Positions 1 through 7,691 of a stretch of DNA of 64,000 nt are shown here, in pieces; position 1 is the first letter of the stretch; the number at the start of each line of letters is the position of its first letter. The stretch comes from JBBDMC01 sp963775235 (GTDB lineage: Bacteria; Pseudomonadota; Alphaproteobacteria; Rhizobiales; Kaistiaceae). Both the position numbers and the translations under genes were made by a program. The notes under the pieces were generated by a model. That model saw only the letters and a list, made by a program, of their open reading frames with translations, was not told the DNA's origin and did no database searches. Location: NCBI GenBank assembly GCA_963775235.1, contig CAVZHY010000004.1, forward strand, positions 62,001 through 126,000, given 5' to 3'.

Positions 1-67
1 GACGGGCATTTGCAAGCTTGGACCTTCGCCAGTGGAACTGCCTTGCGCCAGAACTCCCGGGCCGTAA

Positions 68-379
68 CTGTGTGTTGCGAACCACGATCGATTCGATTTG
101 CTTGAGACCCTCGCAAAGGTGGCGGTGCCGGATCTCAGTCCAGCGGTGGTCAACAACTGGGCGGACGCCGTTCGGTTTGCGGATGCCAATCACGTAAGAG
201 ACGAAACGGTCCGGGCCTTCCTCTAGGTCAAGGGCGGCATCAACCGAGCGGCCAGACTGTACCGGCAGAGCTGGTCGGAGGCCAATGACGACACGGCGAG
301 CGACGACGAGAGGCGCGTTCGGCGACGTGACCCTAAGAGCCGGTACGGGTTGCCGCACGGAATGCGGTCTCTCCACTAG
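68..379 (+). pseudogene. Decayed coding remnant with in-frame TAG
   Basis: One reading frame runs from base 68 to a TAG at 377-379 and is interrupted only by a TAG at 224-226. Both halves read like protein: the first contains LLETLAKVAVPDLSPAVV, the second GINRAARLYRQSWSEAND. There is no convincing start codon or ribosome binding site, and the 5' side is closed by a TAA at 65-67. I do not recognise the family. The best reading is the C-terminal part of an old gene with one nonsense mutation, lying at the outer edge of the first accessory region. It could also be chance open frame. Confidence 0.3.
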
Positions 380-658
380 AGAGCGCGCCGGTGGACCGCG
401 CAAAAAGCGATGGCATGAATGTCGAAGGCGGTAGTCATTGGATCAGGGGAGGCGGCGACCGCCTTGTTATCGGATGGCCGATGACACGCGACACTGCCTT
501 GTTCGGCAACCGACGGACCGGGACGAGTGGCCTGTCTTGGCGCATCCTGCGCGAGTTCGAAACGCCGAGAGTTCCTGGCGGATCGTTGACAATGAAGATT
601 GTACATGCTGCACCGGGGCTTGCGGCTCGATCATGGCCAAGCGCGGATGGCCTGCGCT
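380..658. other. Non-coding stretch, nothing recognised
   Basis: Short open frames occur on both strands here, but none has a plausible start site or a recognisable protein pattern. It separates the remnant at 68-379 from the end of the ardC-like gene. Confidence 0.4.
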
Positions 659-1495
659 TCAGCGCTTCAGATACTCCGCCGCCTGGCCGGCCTTGCTGGC
701 GGCGGTAAACAGTGCCCGATGATCACTTTCCAACAGACTGATCCAGTCGGCGATGTAACCGGCGTGGCGGAGTTGGCCGCGGACACCGAATTCAGCACAG
801 AGGAACGCCGCGGTCAGTTCCGCGATCAGTTCCTCGGCCGCATAAGCCAGGGAGCCGAAACGGTTGGCGACGTCGCGGTCAAGCCTGTCGGCATGGCCGG
901 TCCAGTGGCCAAGTTCGTGGAACAGAGTGGCGTAGTTGCTTGGCAAGTCGTCGAAGGCAGCAGCCGGGGGCATCTGAATGCGGTCGGGCAGCGGCAGATA
1001 GGCGGGATGAAAATCTCCAAATCGGATTTCCGCGCCGGTCTTGGCGACGAAAGCGTCGAGCTCAGAGTCGGTGACTGGTGGCGGATCCGGGTCCGCCCCG
1101 ACCAAACCATCGACCTGGGCGATGTTGAAGACGATGTAGCTACGCAGCAACGGAACGAAGGCCGCCTCATCATCGGTCTCGTCGTCTGAGGCGCGCGGGA
1201 TGGTCCGGACCAACACGATTTCGGTACCGCGCTCGCCCTTGCGGATGCGACCGCCGAGGGCATTGGCCTGCTTGAGGGTCAGCCAGCGATGGCTGTCGTA
1301 GCTGTTCCGCCGGGCTGCACTCCACAGCAAGGGAATGTTGATGCCGTGATAGGGGCGGCCGGTGGCGGCATTGACTGGCGTCAGCCCGGCAACCTTGCCG
1401 GAAGACCATGGCTGCACCCAGGGGACGGCACCGGCGTGTAACTCGGCGATGATGTCTTCCGTGACGGTCCGGGAGAGCTGATTCACTCTCGACAT
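659..1495 (-). CDS. ArdC-like antirestriction protein (ssDNA-binding plus zincin domain)
   Basis: The 278-residue protein has the ArdC layout. An N-terminal domain (about residues 1-130) contains the family pattern PWVQPW, the YHGIN region and a WLTLKQA segment; in ArdC proteins this part binds single-stranded DNA. A C-terminal zincin-type domain carries the metal-binding motif HELGHWTGH. Family members protect incoming plasmid or conjugative DNA from host restriction. I chose the ATG at 1495 because GGAGAG sits about 9 bases upstream; the frame stays open further upstream, but that part looks like low-complexity shadow. Its presence marks the surrounding minus-strand genes as mobile-element cargo. 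Confidence 0.85.
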   Translation of the reverse strand: MSRVNQLSRTVTEDIIAELHAGAVPWVQPWSSGKVAGLTPVNAATGRPYHGINIPLLWSAARRNSYDSHRWLTLKQANALGGRIRKGERGTEIVLVRTIPRASDDETDDEAAFVPLLRSYIVFNIAQVDGLVGADPDPPPVTDSELDAFVAKTGAEIRFGDFHPAYLPLPDRIQMPPAAAFDDLPSNYATLFHELGHWTGHADRLDRDVANRFGSLAYAAEELIAELTAAFLCAEFGVRGQLRHAGYIADWISLLESDHRALFTAASKAGQAAEYLKR

Positions 1496-1796
1496 GGTGA
1501 TGCTCTCCGTTGAGGTGGAAGAAATTGGCGGAACGCAGAGGGCTGGCGCCGGCCAGGGCGCCCAGACTGCAGTTCGCGTGGTGGGTTTTGGTTCGGCGCC
1601 GGCGGCGCCGGCAGCGCTTGGGAAGGCGACCGACTTAATGGCCCAGCTGGTGCCGCGGTCGCCGATCCCCTGAGCAAGGATCTGTTGCATGGGTGGCAAA
1701 AGCGCCAGGGTCAGCGAGGGCGGGCAGTCGGCCTGATCGCTCAAGCCAAGCCGAGCCCCGTCAGGCCATTCTACGGCGTGGGGCTCGGCAGCTGGC
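1496..1796. other. Gap between two minus-strand element genes
   Basis: The ardC frame remains open through this stretch without its own ribosome binding site, and the translation is Pro/Ala-rich and uninformative. A GC-only dyad (GGCGCCGGCGGCGCC) lies near 1592-1612. The region presumably holds the 3' end and UTRs between the 99-residue gene and ardC. Confidence 0.35.
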
Positions 1797-2096
1797 CTAT
1801 TTGTCGGGAAGAAGAAGCGCCACCTGGTTGCGCCGCCGGGCGACCGCCGCATGCTTGGGACAATCGCGCCAGCGCAAGGTGAGGGTTTCGCCGGTCATGC
1901 TGGTGACGATCGCCTCCCACCAGCCGGTGTCGGTGCTTTCGAAACCGATGACCAGGCTGCCGACCCGGATATCATCCCAGCTTTTCGGCAGGTGGGGTGT
2001 CTCGGCGACGGGCTTGGCGGCCGCTGGGGGTGCGACAGGCGCTGGCTTGGTCGAGGTCACGGCGGGTTTGGTCGTTTTTTCGGGCTGATTGCTCAT
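1797..2096 (-). CDS. Hypothetical protein, 99 aa
   Basis: The N-terminal third is a Pro/Ala/Lys/Thr-rich, probably disordered tail. It is followed by a compact segment of about 60 residues starting near KSWDDIRVGSLVIG, with several Trp residues (TGWWEAIV, LRWRDCPKHA). This resembles small barrel-like modules with a basic end, but I cannot assign a family. The start is supported by AAGGA about 9 bases upstream, immediately after a stem-loop at 2122-2141. It lies upstream of ardC on the same strand, so a role in the same mobile element is likely. Confidence 0.6.
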   Translation of the reverse strand: MSNQPEKTTKPAVTSTKPAPVAPPAAAKPVAETPHLPKSWDDIRVGSLVIGFESTDTGWWEAIVTSMTGETLTLRWRDCPKHAAVARRRNQVALLLPDK

Positions 2097-2121
2097 GGTT
2101 TTGGTTCCTTAGAATCAGAAC

Positions 2122-2141
2122 GGGCCCCGAGAGGCCCGTTG
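2122..2141 (-). promoter_or_regulatory. Stem-loop in the 5' leader of the 99-aa gene
   Basis: On the minus strand the stem ACGGGCC pairs with GGCCCGT around a 6-base loop. It is followed by TCTGATTCTAAGGAACC, which contains the Shine-Dalgarno AAGGA. There is no U-tract, and the position just before a start codon argues against a terminator. A similar hairpin with the same CTGATTC-AAGGA tail lies at 4516-4536, so this may be a shared translational control element. Confidence 0.5.
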
Positions 2142-2359
2142 GATGTCCTGCTGGACGATGATGACGCTGTTTTCTTTCGCTGGTATGGCTTCAGTCAAAT
2201 CATGTCGTTATTGCGCACGTTCATATCAGTAATAATCGAGCGCGCGTCATGAAACTAGCAAATTGATAGCGGCTTGTCAACATGCTATTACATCGGCTAA
2301 ATTTGACGTCGTGTTGACGATGCCGCCATTCGGCGAGTGTGAGCTTTACATATGGCTAT

Positions 2360-3391
2360 TTATTCTTGACTCTTAGCTTCAGCGTCTTCCGCCGGAGCGG
2401 CCGGATGCAGGACTAATCGACTACATCGGCCTCCTACGGGGCAGTCCGCGCGCGCGCAGGGAAACCGGTCGTCGATGTGCCGTCCATTGCAGATGTCCAA
2501 CTGGCTCTCGGCGCAGAAGGTCCAGATGGCCACCTCGATCTGTCGGGGAAAGCACCGGGGATAGCTGGCGTCGATGATGCGGGCATCGATCCGGTCGGCG
2601 AGCTGATAGATGACACCGGCGCAGCCCCGGGCGCTGAAGCAGATGTGACCATACTGATGGTGCAGGTCGAACGCGGCCAGGATGCCGGTCCGGTGGAAGA
2701 AATTGTGCAGCAGGCTGTCGATCGTCACCATGGTGCGACCGACCTTCTGCCAATCGCGCCGCTCGCTGCCACCGGCCATCAGCAGCGAACCGATCATCAT
2801 GGCAATCAGCTTGGCAGAGACCGCATGAATGGCGCCGAACTCGGCCATCAGCCGATCGTGCTTGGCCTGGATTGGATCGGCGAGCTTCACGCCGTCGATC
2901 TCGGCAAACAGCTGATCGATGAAGCCGACCAGGTCGGCGTGGCAAATGTCGCGCAGGAAGAGATAGAGTGAGACTGCGAGTTGGTTGAGGCCGCCACGGC
3001 GCAGGGGAAGGGCAGGGACGGGGCAGTTCGGCAGCTCGGCCGGATTGCGACAGGTCTGGGCCGTCTTGCGATAGCCGCAGTCCCGGTAGGCGGCGAAGCC
3101 AGTGAGTTTTTCGCAACGGCAGTGACGGGTGCCGAGCAGATCTTCGACCACCGCCCAGCTGGCGTTGCCATGCCGGTCAATGTAGTCGGCGGCGATCCGG
3201 TCTGAGATGCCCTGGAAGCTGAAGCCGGTGATCAGCCAATCGTAGAGGGCAGGGGTGTCGCGCTCGCGGATTGCTTGTCGGAGCCACCTCGGGCCCGCTC
3301 CGCGAAACGCATTTCCCAGCAGCTCGCTGTTGCCCGGCAGCAGGCAGATGGTCCTGACCAGATCCACCGCGTCGGCAATGGTGGTGACCAT
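2360..3391 (-). CDS. Uncharacterised cysteine-rich protein, 343 aa
   Basis: I do not recognise this protein. Visible traits are a run of cysteines around residues 92-120 (HCRCEK, then single Cys residues), an aliphatic middle part that looks soluble, and a C-terminal cluster from FCAESQLDIC through CPVGGRCSRL. The C-terminal spacing vaguely recalls a four-Cys Fe-S or zinc loop as in HhH-GPD glycosylases, but does not match their exact spacing. The start codon lies 6 bases after the stop of the DUF3768 gene, so the two are probably cotranscribed downstream of the recombinase. A role in element maintenance or defence is a guess from context. Confidence 0.6.
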   Translation of the reverse strand: MVTTIADAVDLVRTICLLPGNSELLGNAFRGAGPRWLRQAIRERDTPALYDWLITGFSFQGISDRIAADYIDRHGNASWAVVEDLLGTRHCRCEKLTGFAAYRDCGYRKTAQTCRNPAELPNCPVPALPLRRGGLNQLAVSLYLFLRDICHADLVGFIDQLFAEIDGVKLADPIQAKHDRLMAEFGAIHAVSAKLIAMMIGSLLMAGGSERRDWQKVGRTMVTIDSLLHNFFHRTGILAAFDLHHQYGHICFSARGCAGVIYQLADRIDARIIDASYPRCFPRQIEVAIWTFCAESQLDICNGRHIDDRFPCARADCPVGGRCSRLVLHPAAPAEDAEAKSQE

Positions 3392-3397
3392 CGCCGG

Positions 3398-3799
3398 TCA
3401 GTACTCTTCCGCCAGCATGACGGTCAGGACGCGGACGGTGCGCTTGGGGTCCGCTGGGTCGGGCGACTGAAACCGGCGGCTCCGGTCAAGGTAGTCGATT
3501 TTGAAGATGACGTGCACGCCAGCCACGGTCAACGAAGCGCAGTCGTGTTGTCCCCAGGGATCGTTGTCCGAGTTGAAGTCACTGAAGCCCGCGACAGCGG
3601 TGAAGATGGCGTTGACGGTCGGCAGTCCCAGTGAGGTGATGGCATTAGTCATTTGTACGATGCCGCCCCGGCCGTGAACGCGCATATGGTCATTGCAATC
3701 ACGTATCCGCGCCGTGCGATCGGGTGTGTCGACGGCGGCCGCCAATACAGATGTCTCCTGCCCGTTGATCACGGTTTGTTCTTTTCGAGGTTCGCGCAT
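3398..3799 (-). CDS. DUF3768 family protein
   Basis: The 133-residue protein ends with the DUF3768 signature: an acidic segment containing DNDPWGQHDC, then IFKIDYLDR, then SPDPADPKRTVRVLTVMLAEEY split over the last 25 residues. The N-terminal RIRDCNDHMR and GGIVQMT segments also fit. The family is frequent on plasmids and integrative elements of alphaproteobacteria and has no established biochemical function. AAAGGA upstream of the ATG supports the start. It sits between the recombinase and the 343-residue gene in one probable transcription unit. Confidence 0.85.
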   Translation of the reverse strand: MREPRKEQTVINGQETSVLAAAVDTPDRTARIRDCNDHMRVHGRGGIVQMTNAITSLGLPTVNAIFTAVAGFSDFNSDNDPWGQHDCASLTVAGVHVIFKIDYLDRSRRFQSPDPADPKRTVRVLTVMLAEEY

Positions 3800-3850
3800 T
3801 GCTTGGGTCCTTTCCGGTGTACGTGAGGGTGCGGGGGGTGGTGGATTAGC

Positions 3851-4438
3851 TCAGATCAGCTGGATCAGCCGACGCTGAGCTTCGGTGTCGCCGTCGACGT
3901 AGGCCTGAGTCGTTTTGATTGATTGGTGACCGACGAGCTGCTGCACATCGCGGAGCGAACCACCGGCTTCGTGGATCAACCGCGCGGCCCGGGTCACGAA
4001 CGTGCGGCGGCCAGAGTGTGACGAGCAGCCCTCCAGACCGACCGTTTGGAAGACCGCACCGAACCAGTTGACGACGGCCTTGGCGGTCATTGGCCGATTT
4101 CGTTCCGACTGGACGACGGCGGCGGTTTGCTCGGGACCGTGTGCGGAGGTTCTCTGAAGAGAGATCAGGGCCGAGCGCAGGTCCGGGTGGATCGGGACGC
4201 GCCGGCCGCTGCCTTTCTTGGCCGCCTTGGCCGGCAGTTCAAGCACGGTGCCGATCTTGCCGTGGGCGTCGGTGACCATTGGCCAGGTCAGTCGGGCGAT
4301 CTCGCAAGCCCGAAGTCCGGCCTTGACGCTCAACAGCACCATCACCCGGTTTCGCTCAGGATGCCGCTGGCGCCGAACCAGGTTGAGGACCCAGCGCAGG
4401 TCGGTGTCGCTCAGGACCTTGGCCGGTTGGCCGCGCAT
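3851..4438 (-). CDS. Small tyrosine recombinase (site-specific integrase)
   Basis: Only the catalytic half of a tyrosine recombinase is encoded, about 195 residues against roughly 300-400 for typical integrases. The active-site set is visible: Arg in GLRACEIARL, HSGRR (His-x-x-Arg), His in LVGHQS, and the nucleophile Tyr in TQAYVDG. I placed the start at the ATG preceded by TGAGGT; a TTG at 4459 would add seven residues. A 16-codon leader ends 6 bases upstream of this ATG. Position near tRNA-Phe suggests it once moved the accessory region at 1-5187. The missing N-terminal arm-binding domain may be truncation or a natural short form. Confidence 0.8.
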   Translation of the reverse strand: MRGQPAKVLSDTDLRWVLNLVRRQRHPERNRVMVLLSVKAGLRACEIARLTWPMVTDAHGKIGTVLELPAKAAKKGSGRRVPIHPDLRSALISLQRTSAHGPEQTAAVVQSERNRPMTAKAVVNWFGAVFQTVGLEGCSSHSGRRTFVTRAARLIHEAGGSLRDVQQLVGHQSIKTTQAYVDGDTEAQRRLIQLI

Positions 4439-4443
4439 TGACC

Positions 4444-4494
4444 TCAGCCCGCCCAACAAGAGCGGGCAACTTGGTGACTGGGCGTCGGAGGCAT
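4444..4494 (-). CDS. Possible 16-residue leader peptide before the recombinase
   Basis: An ATG with AAGGA 8 bases upstream opens a 16-codon frame encoding MPPTPSHQVARSCWAG. It stops 6 bases before the recombinase ATG. The stem-loop at 4516-4536 lies directly upstream of its ribosome binding site. This arrangement suits translational coupling. It could equally be the result of a one-base deletion in an originally longer integrase N-terminus. Confidence 0.3.
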   Translation of the reverse strand: MPPTPSHQVARSCWAG

Positions 4495-4515
4495 GACGAT
4501 CATCCTTGAATCAGG

Positions 4516-4536
4516 AGGGGCCCGCGTCGGGCCCCT
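4516..4536 (-). promoter_or_regulatory. Stem-loop in the 5' leader of the recombinase unit
   Basis: A 9-bp GC stem (AGGGGCCCG with CGGGCCCCT) closes a 3-base loop. On the minus strand it is followed by CCTGATTCAAGGATGATCG, that is, the same CTGATTC plus AAGGA tail as the hairpin at 2122-2141. The lack of a U-tract and the position next to a Shine-Dalgarno suggest a leader structure, not a terminator. Confidence 0.5.
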
Positions 4537-4917
4537 GAATACTCGGTTTCGGGTTCATTTCTTGGCGGCGAGCTGGTGCGCTGCTTAACACAAGCACATC
4601 ACCTCAGTACAACTACAATAGCGTGAGTCGCATGTCTCCGCAACGCTTATGTATTCGATCTGAGCTGGAGAGATGATCTCAAGTTTAAGCGCTCACATGT
4701 CCTACCTGGACATTTGCAAAAGCTGGTCTGAGCTTCTCGGTGCCGTCCACCACTTTCGCAGCGTCTCCGCCGGCGAACCCGTGCTGGGCCATCCGCCTCA
4801 GACTCACCACCCCGCCACAACCACGGCTGGGCGGCTTTGGCCCTCGACCACAGGCGGCCTTGAGTGCCAAAGAAATCGACGATCTGGCCGACGACGATTG
4901 GCTCGATGTTGGAGGCG
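4537..4917. other. Probable non-coding stretch between recombinase and IS3 remnant
   Basis: Open frames on both strands here give no recognisable protein. The promoter for the minus-strand recombinase unit should lie at the left end. The right end may include further decayed IS3 sequence, since the recognisable transposase begins at 4918. Confidence 0.35.
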
Positions 4918-5082
4918 GAGCAATACGCCGCGCAGGTCTATCGTGAAACGTTGGCCGCCAACGGCCTCGTCGGCTCGATGGGCCGACGGCAACTCCTATG
5001 AGAATATCAAGGATTCATGAAGACGCTGAAGGTCGAGGCCGCCTATCCGATGGCCTACGAAACCTTTGCCGATGTCGGCGCT
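4918..5082 (+). pseudogene. IS3-family transposase (OrfB) C-terminal remnant
   Basis: Reading across frames gives QYAAQVYRETLAANGLVGSM, then NSYENIKD, then FMKTLKVEAAYPMAYETFAD. This is the end of the DDE domain of an IS3-family OrfB, where the usual text is a Tyr-Asp-Asn-Ala segment followed by Glu-Ser-Phe-Met-Lys-Thr-Leu-Lys. Here the catalytic Glu position reads Asp, and at least one frameshift separates the two halves. No terminal repeat is visible. It is a decayed insertion between the recombinase and tRNA-Phe. Confidence 0.75.
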
Positions 5083-5187
5083 CGTGAAAGATCGATGCTA
5101 CCTATATGCTACCTGAGTGGCGTTGACGGTGTTAGTCACGGGAGACGGTATCATCACACAACAACATGTATACATTGACGAATATGC

Positions 5188-5263
<76 letters not shown>

Positions 5264-5340
5264 TGAGGCGGCGGGGAGGGGACAACGCTGCCGCGCCGGA
5301 GCGCCGGCGGTTATATTGAAACCGCCGCTGGGTGTCCAGT

Positions 5341-6036
5341 TCACGGTGGTGACGAGCCGATCATAGCGTCAATCCACTCGGTGAGCGAATCGGCCAGCTC
5401 GCCGTGTACGTCGGCCGCCTTGCGGCCGGTGCGGGCGGGAACACGGAAGGAGTGGTCCGCGTCCTTGATCAAACGCAGCGTCGCCCGATTTCCCAGACGG
5501 TCGACCAGCGGCTCGAGCAGGCTTAAGTCGGCGAACTCGTCCCGCGTCCCTTGCAGGAACAACATTGGCACGGTCACGTCGAAGAGGTGATCGCCGCGCT
5601 GGTCTGCGGGCTTGCCTGGAGGATGCAGTGGGAAGCCGAGGAGAGCGATTCCGACGACGCCGACGAGCGGCTCGGCCGCGGCCGCCGCTGATGTCATCCG
5701 CCCACCGAACGACTTGCCGCCGGCAATAAGCGGCAGGCGCGGGGCAAGGCGGTTCGCGTCGGCGGCGGCTGCGCGCACGGTCGCCTGCGCCACCGCCGGG
5801 GTGTCGGGGCGCCGGACGCCTTTCTCCATGTAGGGAAACTGATAACGCAGCGTCGCAACGCCGCGTTCAGCCAATGCATCAGCCATTGCCGCCAGGAACG
5901 GGTGGTTCATGCCAGCGCCAGCACCGTGGGCCAACACAAACACGGCCCGCGCGTTTGGCGGCGCCAGGAACAGGCCCGACACGTGCTGTCCCCGGTCAAC
6001 CGTGAAGGAGACGGCGTTCGCCTCACGCCTCGTCAT
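5341..6036 (-). CDS. Alpha/beta hydrolase (KANL3/Tex30-like)
   Basis: The 231-residue protein has an alpha/beta-hydrolase core: strand and turn VFVLAHGAGAGM near residue 33, nucleophile elbow GKSFGG with Ser near residue 109, an acidic residue in LQGTRDEF and His in KDADHSF. The length and the glycine-rich first loop fit the KANL3/Tex30-like group of small hydrolases, whose substrates are mostly unknown. Its start overlaps the end of yacG by 14 bases, which places it as the last gene of the minus-strand housekeeping run. Activity is likely hydrolytic and cytoplasmic; the substrate cannot be told. Confidence 0.85.
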   Translation of the reverse strand: MTRREANAVSFTVDRGQHVSGLFLAPPNARAVFVLAHGAGAGMNHPFLAAMADALAERGVATLRYQFPYMEKGVRRPDTPAVAQATVRAAAADANRLAPRLPLIAGGKSFGGRMTSAAAAAEPLVGVVGIALLGFPLHPPGKPADQRGDHLFDVTVPMLFLQGTRDEFADLSLLEPLVDRLGNRATLRLIKDADHSFRVPARTGRKAADVHGELADSLTEWIDAMIGSSPP

Positions 6037-6247
6037 GGTCGCGTTCTACGTGCTCCTCAGCCTCCACCGCAGGAATGGCGTACGCACCCGAGAGCCAGCG
6101 GTTGAGATCAATGTCGGCGCACCTCTGCGAACAGAAGGGGTGGTCGGCCTGAGTCGCCTTCTTCCCGCAAATGGGGCATTTGCGCGCCGAACGTAGGCGC
6201 ACGACCGAGCCTTTTTTCCGGCTGTCGTCGGATTTCACGTTTGTCAT
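6023..6247 (-). CDS. yacG: DNA gyrase inhibitor YacG
   Basis: The 74-residue protein carries the YacG zinc site CPICGK followed by FCSQRCADIDLNRWL. It ends in an acidic tail, as usual for the family. YacG is a small zinc-ribbon protein that binds GyrB and inhibits gyrase in Escherichia coli. The order maf then yacG is common in alphaproteobacteria. The gene begins 4 bases after the maf stop. Confidence 0.93.
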   Translation of the reverse strand: MTNVKSDDSRKKGSVVRLRSARKCPICGKKATQADHPFCSQRCADIDLNRWLSGAYAIPAVEAEEHVERDHDEA

Positions 6248-6251
6248 GGCG

Positions 6252-6875
6252 TCAGCCCGGCGTCAGCCAGTTGAAACGGACCGGATAGCCCTCGCCCGCG
6301 AGCAACGTCATCGTTTCGTAAAGCGGCAAGCCGACGACACCGGTATAGGAGCCGATCAGCTTAATGACGAAACCGCCGGCGATACCCTGGATGGCGTAGC
6401 CGCCGGCTTTGCCGCGCCATTCACCGGAGGCAAGGTACGATTCGATGTCTTCCCGCGACAGCCGCTTGAAACGCACGCGCGTTTCGACCATGCGGCGGCG
6501 TACATATCCTGTTGCCGTGGCCAGCGACAGCGCTGTGTAGACCCGGTGCGATCGGCCCGACAACTGACGAAGACACGCTGCAGCCTCCTCTATTTGCTCT
6601 GCCTTGGGCAATATGGTCCGGCCAACGCTCACGACTGTGTCAGCTGCAATCACCAGCGCCCCCGTCAGTTCAGGCTCAGCCTTCAGTCTCTCCGCAGCCG
6701 CGTCGGCCTTTTCGCGTGCCAGCCGGCGGGCCAGATTACGCGGCGTTTCCCGCTTGCGCGGCGTTTCGTCAATTGTAACCGGCATCAGCCGATCCGGCTC
6801 GATGCCGATCTGGGCAAGCAACGCCAGCCGTCGCGGCGATCCCGACGCAAGAACGAGCTTGATCCGTCCGGCCAT
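6252..6875 (-). CDS. maf: Maf family nucleotide pyrophosphatase
   Basis: The start LVLASGSPRRLALLAQIGI is the classic Maf signature, and AADTVVSVG follows at about residue 74. The KAGGYAIQGIAGGFV segment near residue 165 is also typical. Maf proteins hydrolyse non-canonical or methylated nucleoside triphosphates and have been linked to septum control. At 207 residues it has family length. It lies downstream of infA in the same direction with a short gap. Confidence 0.95.
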   Translation of the reverse strand: MAGRIKLVLASGSPRRLALLAQIGIEPDRLMPVTIDETPRKRETPRNLARRLAREKADAAAERLKAEPELTGALVIAADTVVSVGRTILPKAEQIEEAAACLRQLSGRSHRVYTALSLATATGYVRRRMVETRVRFKRLSREDIESYLASGEWRGKAGGYAIQGIAGGFVIKLIGSYTGVVGLPLYETMTLLAGEGYPVRFNWLTPG

Positions 6876-6907
6876 AGTGTCGTGTGGCGTTTGCGGCGCG
6901 CCGAAAC

Positions 6908-7126
6908 CTATTTGAAGCGGTAGGTCACGCGGCCCTTGGTGAGGTCGTAGGGCGTCATCTCGACCAGAACCTTGTCACCTGCGAGTACGCGGATGCGGTT
7001 CTTGCGCATGCGGCCGGCGGTGTGGGCGATGATCTCGTGGTCGTTCTCAAGCTTCACGCGAAAAGTCGCGTTGGGCAGGAGTTCAGTGACAACACCGGGT
7101 AATTCGATGATTTCTTCTTTGGCCAT
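6908..7126 (-). CDS. infA: Translation initiation factor IF-1
   Basis: A 72-residue S1/OB-fold protein starting MAKEEIIELPGVV and ending VTYRFK, with the conserved LPNATFRVKLENDH and HTAGRMRKNRIRV segments. This is the normal length and sequence type of IF-1, which binds the 30S A-site during initiation. AGAAGGAA precedes the ATG. It sits between UPF0262 and maf, the common alphaproteobacterial order; the low-molecular-weight phosphatase gene often found here is absent. Confidence 0.98.
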   Translation of the reverse strand: MAKEEIIELPGVVTELLPNATFRVKLENDHEIIAHTAGRMRKNRIRVLAGDKVLVEMTPYDLTKGRVTYRFK

Positions 7127-7199
7127 TGAGTTCCTTCTAAAGGCCCCACAACAGGAGGGGCGGACGGTAGCGGATTACGTTCCGAAAGTGAACAGAATC

Positions 7200-7691
7200 T
7201 CACCCTTTCCAATGCAAAGCGGAGACCAGGGTGAACAGCCGGCGGGCCGTCGCCAGATCGACGGTGATCTTGCCGCGCAGCCGCTCGCGCAGGATCTCTG
7301 CACCCTCGTTGTGCAGCCCGCGACGGCCGACATCGATCGCCTCGATCTGGGCCCGACTGGAATTGCGTACGGCGGCATAATAAGCGTCGCAAATAAGAAA
7401 GTAGTCCTTGATGACCCGGCGCAGCGGCGTCAGCGAGAGGATATGGCGAACCACGGGCGCCCCGTCGACGTCGCTCACGTCAAGAACGAGGCTACGATCC
7501 GCAACCGAGAGCCGCAGCCGGAAACGATCTCCGGGCCGACCGACGGGCGAGAACTGATTGTCGGCGATCAGGTCGCGGATGGCGGTCGCCCGTTCCTCAT
7601 CGATGTACGCCGGGCCTGGCGAAATCGAACGGGAGTCGAACTCGACCGCGACGAGGCGGCCTTCGGCGGCCTTCGTCGCCTTTCCGGTCAA
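7200..7691 (-). CDS. UPF0262 family protein
   Basis: A 163-residue soluble protein with family features such as YIDEERATAIRDLIADN, LTPLRRVIKDYFLICDAYY and HNEGAEILRERL. UPF0262 is conserved in alphaproteobacteria next to hisD and has no assigned function. The start is TTG, overlapping the hisD stop as TTGA, so translation is probably coupled to hisD. No better start codon is visible. Confidence 0.9.
   Translation of the reverse strand: MTGKATKAAEGRLVAVEFDSRSISPGPAYIDEERATAIRDLIADNQFSPVGRPGDRFRLRLSVADRSLVLDVSDVDGAPVVRHILSLTPLRRVIKDYFLICDAYYAAVRNSSRAQIEAIDVGRRGLHNEGAEILRERLRGKITVDLATARRLFTLVSALHWKG

Noticed and set aside
2360..3391. Fe-S HhH-GPD DNA glycosylase assignment for the cysteine-rich protein
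   Set aside because: The Cys spacing does not fit the family's four-Cys loop, and the HhH motif with catalytic Lys/Asp is not visible.
4673..5020. 115-codon plus-strand frame before tRNA-Phe
   Set aside because: Its end is the out-of-frame reading of the IS3 transposase remnant; the rest has no protein pattern.
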